Below are positions 1-6,361 of a DNA stretch of 8,817 bases, piece by piece. The notes under the pieces are model-generated. The model was given only the letters and a program-made list of their open reading frames with translations, searched no databases and had not been told where the DNA came from. A program made the position numbers and the translations under genes. Location of the stretch: NCBI GenBank assembly GCA_017472105.1, contig JAFUQY010000137.1, forward strand, positions 1-8,817, read 5' to 3'. How positions within the stretch are numbered: the stretch's first letter is position 1; each line of letters begins with the position of its first letter. The stretch comes from Clostridia bacterium. Lineage in GTDB: Bacteria; Bacillota_A; Clostridia; Oscillospirales; CAG-272.

Positions 1-1
1 C

Positions 2-100
2 AAAACCAGACCCATGTGGACAGATTTCCACCGTGCCGTGAATGAATATTTCGATAAAATCACGCTGGCGGATCTTCTGAACGGCGAGCTGCCTTTCTGA
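2..100 (+). CDS. 3' end of an unidentified protein gene (partial)
   Basis: An open frame runs from the left edge to a TGA at 98-100 and encodes the last 32 residues of a protein beginning upstream of the window. The other two forward frames are interrupted by stops within about 45 bases. The peptide is amphipathic and helix-like, with the segments RPMWTDFHRAVNEYFDKI and LADLLNGELPF, as expected of the C-terminal end of a soluble protein. Codon choice resembles the downstream genes. I do not recognise the family, and 32 residues are too few for a functional call. No convincing intrinsic terminator follows it, so transcription could in principle continue toward the liv operon. Confidence 0.55.
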   Translation, partial: KTRPMWTDFHRAVNEYFDKITLADLLNGELPF

Positions 101-116
101 TTCCTGATGTCATATT

Positions 117-129
117 GTGAGAATCTCAC
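117..129. promoter_or_regulatory. Perfect 13-bp inverted repeat, possible operator
   Basis: GTGAGA-A-TCTCAC is a perfect dyad of two 6-bp arms around one central base. The one-base spacer makes an RNA hairpin terminator unlikely and fits a dimeric DNA-binding protein better. It lies about 55 bases upstream of the -35 box of the liv promoter. The operator role is inferred; no regulator gene is visible nearby. Confidence 0.35.
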
Positions 130-137
130 GTATAAAT

Positions 138-153
138 TCACAAAAAAATGTGA
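138..153. promoter_or_regulatory. Inverted repeat TCACA-N6-TGTGA, possible operator
   Basis: TCACA and TGTGA flank an A-rich 6-base centre. The spacing equals that of CRP/FNR-type sites, but the half-sites are in the opposite order. It lies about 30 bases upstream of the liv -35 box and 8 bases after the dyad at 117-129, and both dyads share the GTGA/TCAC core. The pair may form a composite operator for the transport operon. This is inferred from symmetry and position only. Confidence 0.3.
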
Positions 154-183
154 TAATCCGCATAAAAAACATTCGTCCAAATA

Positions 184-212
184 TTGACAACACTGCAAAA
201 AAGATGTATACT
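184..212 (+). promoter_or_regulatory. Sigma-A type promoter of the liv operon
   Basis: A consensus -35 hexamer TTGACA (184-189) is separated by exactly 17 bases from TATACT (207-212), a 5/6 match to the -10 consensus. Transcription would start near 219 and leave a leader of about 40 bases before the livK start codon. This is one of the two strongest promoters in the window, which fits an abundant binding protein. Confidence 0.85.
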
Positions 213-258
213 GTATGCGTACAAATTCAGTACACATCCTGTTTCAGAGGTAACGACC

Positions 259-1422
259 ATGAAATTCACAAAAGTTCTTTCTCTCGTTCTTGCCGCTGTT
301 ATGACGCTCGGTCTGTTTGCAGGCTGCGGTGCGGTCAATTATGCGGAAAATAACACCGAATATGTAATCGGCGTATCCGGTCCTCTCACCGGCAGTGCGG
401 CAATCTACGGTACCGCTGTTGCAAACTCCGCGCAGATGGCTGTTGACGAAATCAACGCTGCCGGCGGTCTGAACGGCGTCACCTTCAAGCTCATCGCAGC
501 CGATGACATGAACGATGCTGCAAAAATCGCAACCAACTACTCTTCCATGTACGAAGGCGGTATGCAGGTTTCCCTCGGTACCGTAACTTCCGCTCCCGGT
601 CTGGAATTCAAGAACCTGTCCCATGACGACAACGTGTTCTTCCTCACTCCCTCCGCTTCCGCTGACGGTATTCCGGAATTTGACAACGGCTACCAGATGT
701 GCTTCGCGGACGGCAACCAGGGTAAGGCAGCTGCGGAATATGTAAATGCAAACTTCTCCGGCAAGACCATCGGTATTTTCTACAAGTCCGACGAACCCTA
801 TTCCAACGGTATCTACAACCAGTTCAAGGCAAACCTTGACGCTTCCGTTACCGTTGTGGAAACCACCTTCACTGACGCGAATACTTCCGACTTCTCCACC
901 CAGATCGACACCCTCAAGGGCTGCGGCTTCATCTTCATGCCCATTTACTACACTCCCGCATCTCTCTTCATGATGCAGGCAAAGGATATCATGCATCCCA
1001 CCGCAACCTACTACGGCTGTGACGGTTTCGACGGTCTTGAAAATGTGGAAGGCTTCGACATCAACTCCATTCCTCAGGAAGTCACCATGCTGTCCCACTT
1101 CAACTCCAAAGCTGAAGACGGTGCGGCAAAGGAATTCATCGACAAGTACGTTGATAAGTTCGGCGCAGATACCCTCAACCAGTTCGGCGCTGCTGCATAT
1201 GACTGCGTTTACGCAATCTACGGCGCAATGAAGAAGGCGATCGACGAAGGCAAGGATATTCCCGTGACCATCAGCGCATCCGACCTGTGCGACATCCTCA
1301 AGGATCAGTTCAACGGCGGCTACACCTACACCAACGGCGCTACCGGTGAAAGCATCTCCTGGGAATCCACCGGCTACGTCAACAAGGGCGCAATCAAGTA
1401 CGTTATCAAGGAAGCCAACTAA
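259..1422 (+). CDS. livK: Branched-chain amino acid-type ABC transporter, substrate-binding lipoprotein
   Basis: This 387-residue protein is the extracytoplasmic receptor of a HAAT-family importer. It is expected to be lipid-anchored on the outer face of the membrane and to deliver substrate to the LivHM permease. Residues 1-22 form a lipoprotein signal (MKFTKV, then a hydrophobic stretch) ending at FAGC, with C23 as the lipidated cysteine. The mature part begins with the family hallmark IGVSGPLTGSAAIYG (37-51), then NSAQMAVDEINAAGG (56-70). It contains the ligand-loop style motifs TSAPG (110-114) and TPSAS (130-134). The ATG at 259 was chosen because AGAGG lies 8 bases upstream and a signal peptide follows at once. 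An in-frame ATG at 184 falls inside the -35 box and is rejected. The gene uses a restricted, high-expression-like codon set. Leucine, isoleucine or valine is the default substrate, but other amino acids or amides are possible in this family. Confidence 0.9.
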   Translation: MKFTKVLSLVLAAVMTLGLFAGCGAVNYAENNTEYVIGVSGPLTGSAAIYGTAVANSAQMAVDEINAAGGLNGVTFKLIAADDMNDAAKIATNYSSMYEGGMQVSLGTVTSAPGLEFKNLSHDDNVFFLTPSASADGIPEFDNGYQMCFADGNQGKAAAEYVNANFSGKTIGIFYKSDEPYSNGIYNQFKANLDASVTVVETTFTDANTSDFSTQIDTLKGCGFIFMPIYYTPASLFMMQAKDIMHPTATYYGCDGFDGLENVEGFDINSIPQEVTMLSHFNSKAEDGAAKEFIDKYVDKFGADTLNQFGAAAYDCVYAIYGAMKKAIDEGKDIPVTISASDLCDILKDQFNGGYTYTNGATGESISWESTGYVNKGAIKYVIKEAN

Positions 1423-1428
1423 GTCGGT

Positions 1429-1444
1429 GTCGGGCAGTCCCGAC
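1429..1444 (+). other. Short GC-rich hairpin just after livK
   Basis: GTCGGG and CCCGAC form a perfect 6-bp stem with the tetraloop CAGT, starting 6 bases after the livK stop codon. A run of five T (1460-1464) follows only after 15 further bases, so it is not a standard terminator. It may protect the 3' end of the livK message or act as a leaky terminator that lowers transcription of the downstream permease genes. Confidence 0.4.
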
Positions 1445-1509
1445 GGGCTTGGATCGGCGTTTTTGAAGCCGGGGTTATAACATTTCCCACGACCTTCCGC
1501 TGCGCTGAT

Positions 1510-1540
1510 TTGACCTGATCTTCCTTTCATCTTTTATATT
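1510..1540 (+). promoter_or_regulatory. Weak candidate internal promoter for livHMGF
   Basis: TTGACC (1510-1515) matches the -35 box at 5/6 positions and TATATT (1535-1540) matches the -10 box at 5/6. The spacing of 19 bases is longer than optimal. A start near 1547 would place the long hairpin at 1554-1589 at the 5' end of the shorter transcript. The spacing and the AT-rich setting make this tentative. Confidence 0.2.
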
Positions 1541-1553
1541 ATTTGAACTATCG

Positions 1554-1589
1554 GCTGCATATATCGAGGGCTTCTCCGGTATATGCAGC
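1554..1589 (+). repeat. Long inverted repeat (hairpin) between livK and livH
   Basis: GCTGCATATA (1554-1563) is perfectly complementary to TATATGCAGC (1580-1589). The stem can continue inward through one G-T pair and two C-G pairs to 13 bp around a 10-base loop. No T-run follows, so a simple intrinsic terminator is unlikely. It ends 23 bases before the livH start codon, close to the ribosome binding site but not covering it. Likely roles are blocking 3' exonucleases from degrading the livK message after processing, or setting the ratio of binding protein to permease. An operator at DNA level is a further possibility. Confidence 0.65.
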
Positions 1590-1612
1590 TATGACTTGTT
1601 ATAGGTAAAACA

Positions 1613-2485
1613 ATGGAACTTATTTTATCGACCCTGATCAACGGGCTGAGCCTCGGCGGCATCTATGCCATGATCGCACTGGGATACACCATGGTCTACG
1701 GCATCGCGAAAATGCTGAACTTTGCCCATGGCGATATCATCATGGTGGGCGGATACGTGATCTACGTCTTCATGGCGACACAGAATCCTCTGCTTGCGGT
1801 TCTTATGGCGGTCATTTTCTGCATGCTCCTCGGCATCTGCATTGAAAAAGTTGCCTATAAGCCTCTCCGCGGCGCATCTCCGCTTGCGGTTCTCATCACG
1901 GCAATCGGCGTCAGCTACCTGCTTCAGAGCCTTGCACAGATCATTTTCGGCTCCGCAAACAAAATGGTCACCGTTTACGACTTCGGCTCCATCAAATTCC
2001 TCGGCGTCACCGTGCAGGTATCCGCGCTGGTTACCCTCGCCGTGACCGTAGTCGTCATGATCGCGCTGACCCTGTTTGTCAAGTACACCCGTACCGGACG
2101 TGCCATGATCGCCGTATCCGAGGACAAGGGCGCGGCACAGCTCATGGGCATCAACGTTGACAAAATCATCACCATCACCTTCGCCATCGGCTCCGCACTT
2201 GCGGCACTGGCGGGTCTGTTCTATCTGCTCAAGGCGCCCAGCATTTCCAGTACTCTGGGTGCCATGCCCGGCATCAAGGCGTTCACTGCGGCTGTTATCG
2301 GCGGCATCGGCTCCATTCCCGGCGCAATGCTCGGCGGTATCCTGCTCGGCATGGTGGAATCCATCTCCTACAAAATCACCGCAATCGCACCCTACACCGA
2401 CGCCATTGAGTTTTCCATCCTGATTATCATCCTTCTGGTAAGACCCACCGGCTTCCTCGGCAAGAAAAGGAGGGAAAAGGTATGA
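1613..2485 (+). CDS. livH: Branched-chain amino acid ABC transporter permease LivH
   Basis: This 290-residue polytopic membrane protein forms one half of the translocation channel together with LivM. The sequence is strongly hydrophobic with about eight membrane segments. The N-terminal block has the family pattern NGLSLGGIYAMIALGYTMVYG (begins at 10), followed by NFAHGD (36-41). The cytoplasmic coupling loop facing the ATPases lies around 160-186, with the pattern GRAMIAVSEDKGAAQLMGI. The late glycine-rich block GGIGSIPGA (230-238) and the C-terminal VRPTGFLGKK (276-285) are typical. The length matches the family (about 290). The ribosome binding site is modest (TAGG, about 8 bases upstream). 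The stop TGA overlaps the livM start as ATGA at 2482-2485, indicating translational coupling. Confidence 0.93.
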   Translation: MELILSTLINGLSLGGIYAMIALGYTMVYGIAKMLNFAHGDIIMVGGYVIYVFMATQNPLLAVLMAVIFCMLLGICIEKVAYKPLRGASPLAVLITAIGVSYLLQSLAQIIFGSANKMVTVYDFGSIKFLGVTVQVSALVTLAVTVVVMIALTLFVKYTRTGRAMIAVSEDKGAAQLMGINVDKIITITFAIGSALAALAGLFYLLKAPSISSTLGAMPGIKAFTAAVIGGIGSIPGAMLGGILLGMVESISYKITAIAPYTDAIEFSILIIILLVRPTGFLGKKRREKV

Positions 2486-3615
2486 AAAACATCCGCTGGA
2501 ATCACTACATCAACTATATCGTCATCGGACTTTTCACGCTCGTTTTCGGCGTTATGTCGCTTGCCGGCTTCCGTCTGGACAGCTCGCTTCTGTTCCTGCT
2601 TGAGAAGATCGCAATCAGCATCATCCTCGCCGTATCCCTGAGCCTTGTGGTCGGTTTCCTTGGGGAGCTTTCTCTCGGACACGCCGGATTCATGTGCGTG
2701 GGTGCCTACCTCGGCGGTAAGGTATCCTCGCTTCTTGAACCCGCTGTCGGCAATACATGGATCAATCTCGTCATCGGACTGGTCATCGGCGGATGTGTTG
2801 CGGCAGTCTGCGGCGTCATCATCGGCATTCCCGCACTCCGTCTCCGCGGTGACTATCTCGCCATCGTGACCCTCGCGTTCGGCGAAATCGTGAAGTCCAT
2901 CTTCCAGAATACGTCCGCGGAATCCTTCGGCGGCGCGCTCGGTCTGGCAACACCCCGTTACGACAAGCAGTATCTCTTCATCTGGGCGTTCCTGCTCGTA
3001 CTCCTGACGCTCGCTGTGCTCCAGAACTTCATCCGAAGCAAGCACGGACGCGCCGTCACTGCCATCCGCGACAACGAAATCGCGGCACGTGCAACCGGCA
3101 TCAACGTCACCAAGTACAAGCTGCTCGCGTTCACGATCTCTGCATTCTTCGCCGGAATCGCAGGCGTGCTGTACAGCTTCTCCAACTACAACGTGCAGAG
3201 CGCAAAGTTCGGCTACAACTACTCCATCGAAATCCTCGTTATGGTCGTGCTCGGCGGTATGGGCAGCATCAACGGCTCCATCATCGCAGCGGCACTGATT
3301 ACATTCCTCAATACCAAGCTGGCGACGATTCTGACCGGGGACCTTGCAGTGCTCCAGAATCTCCTGTACGCGGTCATCCTGATTGTCATCGTCATCTACA
3401 ACAATGCACCCGCGCTCAAGCCGTTCCGCGAAAAGTACAATTTCGGTGTGCTCGTGAACAAGCTCGTACGCCGGAAGACCGACCCTGCGCACATCAAGGA
3501 CGACCAGGCGAAATGGGACGTTGTACCCACCAAGATCGAAATGAATGAGGTTCTCTCCATCGATCTGGTTCCGCAGGACAAACAGGATTACCAGAGAAAG
3601 GATGGTGGGAAATAA
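2482..3615 (+). CDS. livM: Branched-chain amino acid ABC transporter permease LivM
   Basis: This 377-residue membrane protein is the second channel subunit. It is recognised from VGFLGELSLGHAGFMCVGAY (57-76), the segment RLRGDYLAIVTLAFGEI (120-136), the coupling-loop pattern GRAVTAIRDNEIAARATGI (189-207) and the late block VVLGGMGSINGS (255-266). The final membrane helix ends near residue 307. About 70 hydrophilic residues follow, rich in Lys, Asp and Glu, forming a cytoplasmic tail that many family members lack or have shorter. The start codon overlaps the livH stop by 4 bases and has a strong AAGGAGGG (2467-2474) seven bases upstream. Its TAA stop shares one base with the livG ATG at 3615. 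The assignment is secure; the role of the tail is unknown. Confidence 0.93.
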   Translation: MKNIRWNHYINYIVIGLFTLVFGVMSLAGFRLDSSLLFLLEKIAISIILAVSLSLVVGFLGELSLGHAGFMCVGAYLGGKVSSLLEPAVGNTWINLVIGLVIGGCVAAVCGVIIGIPALRLRGDYLAIVTLAFGEIVKSIFQNTSAESFGGALGLATPRYDKQYLFIWAFLLVLLTLAVLQNFIRSKHGRAVTAIRDNEIAARATGINVTKYKLLAFTISAFFAGIAGVLYSFSNYNVQSAKFGYNYSIEILVMVVLGGMGSINGSIIAAALITFLNTKLATILTGDLAVLQNLLYAVILIVIVIYNNAPALKPFREKYNFGVLVNKLVRRKTDPAHIKDDQAKWDVVPTKIEMNEVLSIDLVPQDKQDYQRKDGGK

Positions 3616-4385
3616 TGGCAGAATACATTCTTGAAACCAGAAATCTCGGCATCTCTTTCGGCGGTCTGAAAGCGGCGCAGGATGTCAACATCCGTATCAA
3701 AAAGAACCAGATCTACGGGCTCATCGGACCGAACGGTGCGGGCAAGACCACAATTTTCAACCTGCTCACCGGCGTGTACAAGCCCACAACCGGCACCTTC
3801 TTCCTCGACGGTGAGGAGCTCAGGGGGCTGAGTCAGGACAAAATCAACCACAAGGGCATCGCGCGAACCTTCCAGAACATCCGCCTGTTCAACAACATGA
3901 CCGTTGTGCGGAACGTCATGGTAGGTCTGCACGATCAGCCGCAGTACAAATGCACCGTCGCCGAGTCCATGTTCCGTCTGCCGCGTCATTTCAAGGCGGA
4001 GAAGGACATGCGGGAACACGCCAAGGAGCTTCTGCGCATCTTCAATCTAGAGGACGAGCGGAACAATCTCGCGTGCAACCTCCCGTACGGCAAACAGCGC
4101 AAGCTCGAAATCGCACGTGCACTGGCGACCAATCCCAAGCTGCTCCTGCTCGATGAACCTGCGGCGGGCATGAATCCTCACGAAACCGAGGACCTTGAAA
4201 AGACCATCCGCTTTATCCGCGAGCATTTCGACATGACCATTCTGCTGATCGAGCACGACATGAAGTTCGTATCCGGACTCTGCGACAGCGTCACGGTGCT
4301 GAACTTCGGTACGGTTCTCGCGGAAGGTGACACAAAAACCGCCCTGAAAGACCCCGAAGTCGTCAAGGCATACATTGGAGGTTAA
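3615..4385 (+). CDS. livG: Branched-chain amino acid ABC transporter ATP-binding protein LivG
   Basis: This 256-residue cytoplasmic ATPase pairs with LivF to power import. Visible motifs are Walker A GPNGAGKTT (38-46), the Q-loop glutamine Q87 in ARTFQNIRLF, and the signature LPYGKQRKLEIARAL (156-170), the LivG-style replacement of LSGGQ. Walker B is LLLLDEP (176-182), with catalytic E181. The D-loop region is AAGMNP (183-188), and the switch histidine is H214 in LIEHD. The C-terminus KAYIGG is typical of the family. Length is normal. The ATG at 3615 overlaps the last base of the livM stop and is preceded by AAGGA and GGTGGG purine tracts in the livM 3' end, so translation is probably coupled. 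Confidence 0.95.
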   Translation: MAEYILETRNLGISFGGLKAAQDVNIRIKKNQIYGLIGPNGAGKTTIFNLLTGVYKPTTGTFFLDGEELRGLSQDKINHKGIARTFQNIRLFNNMTVVRNVMVGLHDQPQYKCTVAESMFRLPRHFKAEKDMREHAKELLRIFNLEDERNNLACNLPYGKQRKLEIARALATNPKLLLLDEPAAGMNPHETEDLEKTIRFIREHFDMTILLIEHDMKFVSGLCDSVTVLNFGTVLAEGDTKTALKDPEVVKAYIGG

Positions 4386-4387
4386 CT

Positions 4388-5101
4388 ATGGCACCACTTC
4401 TTCAAGTCAATAACCTCTCCGTTTACTACGGTGTCATCTGCGCGCTCAAGGGGATCAGCTTTGAGGTCAACGAAGGCGAAATCGTCACGCTCATCGGAGC
4501 AAACGGCGCCGGCAAAACCACAACCATGCAGTCCGTGGTCGGTCTGATTCCGTCGCGAACCGGCACGGTCACCTTCGACGGTCACGATATTACGAAAACG
4601 CCCTGCCACAGGATCGTGCATCTCGGCATGACGCAGGTTCCCGAAGGACGCCGCATTTTTCAGGAGCTGACGGTTTACGAAAACCTCCTGATGGGCGCGT
4701 TCTCGATCAAGGACACCTCCGGCTTCAAAAACGACCTTGACGCGGTCTATACCCGGTTCCCCAGACTCGCGGAGCGGAAAAATCAGATCGCGGGCACACT
4801 GTCCGGCGGTGAGCAGCAGATGCTTGCCATGGGACGTGCCATCATGAGCCATCCGAAGCTGCTGATGCTGGACGAACCCTCCATGGGTCTCTCGCCGCTT
4901 CTCGTGGATCAGGTTTTCGAGATCATCCAGGACATCAACAGGGACGGCACCACGATCCTGCTGGTCGAACAGAACGCCGGCAAATCCCTCGCCATCTCCG
5001 ACAGAGCCTACGTGCTGGAAAACGGAAGCATCGTTCTCTCCGGCACCGGTGCGGAACTGGCGGCAAGCGAAATGGTACAGAAGGCGTACCTCGGCGGTTA
5101 A
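4388..5101 (+). CDS. livF: Branched-chain amino acid ABC transporter ATP-binding protein LivF
   Basis: This 237-residue protein is the second ATPase of the importer and is of normal family length. Motifs are Walker A GANGAGKTT (37-45), VPEGRRIF (84-91) after the Q-loop, a canonical signature LSGGEQQ (138-144) and Walker B LLMLDEP (158-164). The switch position carries Gln (Q195 in LLVEQNA) instead of His, which is the normal state in LivF. The C-terminus QKAYLGG matches the family. Only 2 bases separate it from livG. Its ribosome binding site GGAGG (4377-4381) is built from the last two glycine codons of livG, with 6 bases to the ATG. It is the last gene of the operon and is followed directly by an intrinsic terminator. 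Confidence 0.95.
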   Translation: MAPLLQVNNLSVYYGVICALKGISFEVNEGEIVTLIGANGAGKTTTMQSVVGLIPSRTGTVTFDGHDITKTPCHRIVHLGMTQVPEGRRIFQELTVYENLLMGAFSIKDTSGFKNDLDAVYTRFPRLAERKNQIAGTLSGGEQQMLAMGRAIMSHPKLLMLDEPSMGLSPLLVDQVFEIIQDINRDGTTILLVEQNAGKSLAISDRAYVLENGSIVLSGTGAELAASEMVQKAYLGG

Positions 5102-5113
5102 ACCGAATGAAAT

Positions 5114-5157
5114 CCTCTGCTTTTCCGGAGACATTCCGGCGGAGCAGGGGACTTTTT
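5114..5157 (+). terminator. Intrinsic terminator of the liv operon
   Basis: The outer arms CCTCTGCT (5114-5121) and AGCAGGGG (5143-5150) pair with one G-T. The inner arms CCGGA (5125-5129) and TCCGG (5135-5139) pair around a 5-base loop. The long stem is followed at once by ACTTTTTGTT. It starts 13 bases after the livF stop. Confidence 0.9.
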
Positions 5158-5212
5158 GTTGGGGACAATCGATTAATTATTGAAATAATCCGCAGAAATT
5201 GCATAATAATAC

Positions 5213-5241
5213 TTGATTTTGCCGACGAACGGGTGTATAAT
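5213..5241 (+). promoter_or_regulatory. Promoter of the aldolase-like gene
   Basis: TTGATT (5213-5218, 4/6 of consensus) is followed after 17 bases by a perfect TATAAT (5236-5241). Transcription would start near 5248 and give a leader of about 34 bases. It lies just after the liv terminator, so the downstream gene is an independent unit. Similar 11-13 base segments (TTGCATAATAAT at 5199 and TTGCATTAATAAG at 5257) lie on either side of the promoter. Confidence 0.8.
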
Positions 5242-5281
5242 AATCGGTGTTCAATTTTGCATTAATAAGGAGTACCCAATT

Positions 5282-6259
5282 ATGGCACAGAGAAAAGGTA
5301 ACCTGATGGGTGTCAGAAATGACATCAAGGTTCTCGACGCAACTCTCCGCGACGGCGGACTCTGCAACGATTTCAAATTCAGCGACGATTTTGTTCGCAC
5401 TCTTTACAAGACCAACGTAAAGAGCGGCGTTGACTATATGGAATTCGGCTACAAGGCTGACCCCGATCTCTTCGACGAATCCGAATACGGCGCATGGAAA
5501 TTCTGCAAGGAAGAAGATCTCCGCGCAATCGTAGGCGAAAACGTATCCGATATGAAGATCGCTGTTATGGCTGACGTCGGACGCTGCAATTTCCGCCGCG
5601 ATTTCCTGCCCAAGTCCGAATCCGTGATCGACATGGTCCGCGTTGCGTGCTACATTCACCAGATTCCCGCGGCAATCGAGATGATCGAACATTTCCACGA
5701 GCTCGGCTACGAAACCACCTGCAACATCATGGCAATCTCTCAGGCGGGCGGCAACCAGATCGAAGAAGCACTGACCATGCTCTGCGAATCTTCTGTTGAC
5801 GTCATCTACCTCGTTGACAGCTACGGCTCCCTCTATCCGGAAAACGCGTCCAATCTCGCGCAGACCTACCTCGAATTTGCGGAAAAGGCTGGCAAGTCCG
5901 TCGGTTTCCACGCCCACAACAACCAGAACCTCGCATTCGCAAACACCATCGATACCCTGTCACGCGGTGTCAGCTTCCTCGACGCAACCGTACAGGGCAT
6001 GGGACGCGGTGCCGGCAACTGCGCACTGGAGCTGCTCCTCGGCTTCCTCAAGAATCCGAAGTACAATCTGTACAGCCTCCTGAGCTTCATCGAAAAGTTC
6101 ATGATCCCGCTCAAGGAATCCGGCGTGGTATGGGGCTTCGATCTGCAGTACATGTTCACCGGTCAGCTCAACCGTCATCCCCGTGAAGCAATGGCGTTCA
6201 CTGCACAGAAGCGCGGCGACTACTGCGACTTCTACAAGGAACTGCTCGACCACGAATAA
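5282..6259 (+). CDS. DRE-TIM (HMGL-like) aldolase/lyase family protein
   Basis: This 325-residue cytosolic TIM-barrel protein belongs to the superfamily of HMG-CoA lyase, isopropylmalate synthase and 4-hydroxy-2-oxovalerate aldolase, which form or break C-C bonds next to a carbonyl using a divalent metal. The strand-1 motif LDATLRDGG (18-26) gives R23 and metal ligand D24. FHAHNNQNLAFAN (209-221) gives metal ligands H210 and H212, and the pattern is nearest to DmpG/MhpE aldolases. VDSYG (178-182) and the glycine-rich GMGRGAGN (240-247 region) are also typical. The base histidine four residues after the motif arginine in DmpG/BphI is L27 here, so the true substrate is uncertain. No acetaldehyde dehydrogenase partner gene is adjacent. 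The start at 5282 has AAGGAG (5267-5272) nine bases upstream; an in-frame ATG at 5213 lies in the -35 box and is rejected. Confidence 0.85.
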   Translation: MAQRKGNLMGVRNDIKVLDATLRDGGLCNDFKFSDDFVRTLYKTNVKSGVDYMEFGYKADPDLFDESEYGAWKFCKEEDLRAIVGENVSDMKIAVMADVGRCNFRRDFLPKSESVIDMVRVACYIHQIPAAIEMIEHFHELGYETTCNIMAISQAGGNQIEEALTMLCESSVDVIYLVDSYGSLYPENASNLAQTYLEFAEKAGKSVGFHAHNNQNLAFANTIDTLSRGVSFLDATVQGMGRGAGNCALELLLGFLKNPKYNLYSLLSFIEKFMIPLKESGVVWGFDLQYMFTGQLNRHPREAMAFTAQKRGDYCDFYKELLDHE

Positions 6260-6270
6260 TTCAGCAAATA

Positions 6271-6306
6271 ACGGAAGTTTGGACAGCCGGACTTCCGTTT
6301 TCTGTT
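6271..6306 (+). terminator. Intrinsic terminator after the aldolase-like gene
   Basis: ACGGAAGT (6271-6278) and ACTTCCGT (6291-6298) are perfectly complementary. The stem extends inward through two G-T and two G-C pairs to 12 bp around an ACAG loop. TTTTCTGTT follows. It begins 11 bases after the stop codon. Confidence 0.9.
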
Positions 6307-6333
6307 GCAAAAATCCGGCGGATGTGATAAAAT
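6305..6333 (+). promoter_or_regulatory. Extended -10 promoter of the sugar-isomerase-like gene
   Basis: TTGCAA (6305-6310, 4/6) and TAAAAT (6328-6333, 5/6) are 17 bases apart, and a TGA triplet just before the -10 box gives the TGn extension. Transcription would start near 6340, about 22 bases before the start codon. The -35 box abuts the tail of the preceding terminator, so the two units are packed end to end. Confidence 0.6.
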
Positions 6334-6361
6334 GAAGAAAACAGCAAACGGAGGGTTTGTC

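Noticed and set aside
138..153. CRP binding site
   Set aside because: The half-sites are in inverted order relative to TGTGA-N6-TCACA, so it is not a CRP site as such; only a generic dyad is claimed.
117..353. Short + strand frame of 78 codons overlapping the start of livK
   Set aside because: It begins in the inverted repeats, runs through the promoter and is out of frame with livK; it has no ribosome binding site or sensible composition.
1429..1464. Full intrinsic terminator after livK
   Set aside because: The 6-bp stem is followed by 15 bases before the T-run, so it does not meet the usual structure. It is retained only as a hairpin.
244..1530. Long open frame on the - strand (428 codons) opposite livK
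   Set aside because: It is the mirror of a strongly codon-biased real gene, lacks a plausible domain pattern and runs through the downstream hairpins. The + strand product has a lipobox and clear family motifs.
2392..3492. Long open frame on the - strand (366 codons) opposite livM
   Set aside because: The composition is an unnatural run of acidic residues, His and Cys caused by reverse reading of hydrophobic codons, and the + strand LivM is unambiguous.
5176..5189. 14-base palindrome ATTATT-GA-AATAAT
   Set aside because: It is made only of A and T apart from one G in a very AT-rich spacer, so chance is the better explanation.
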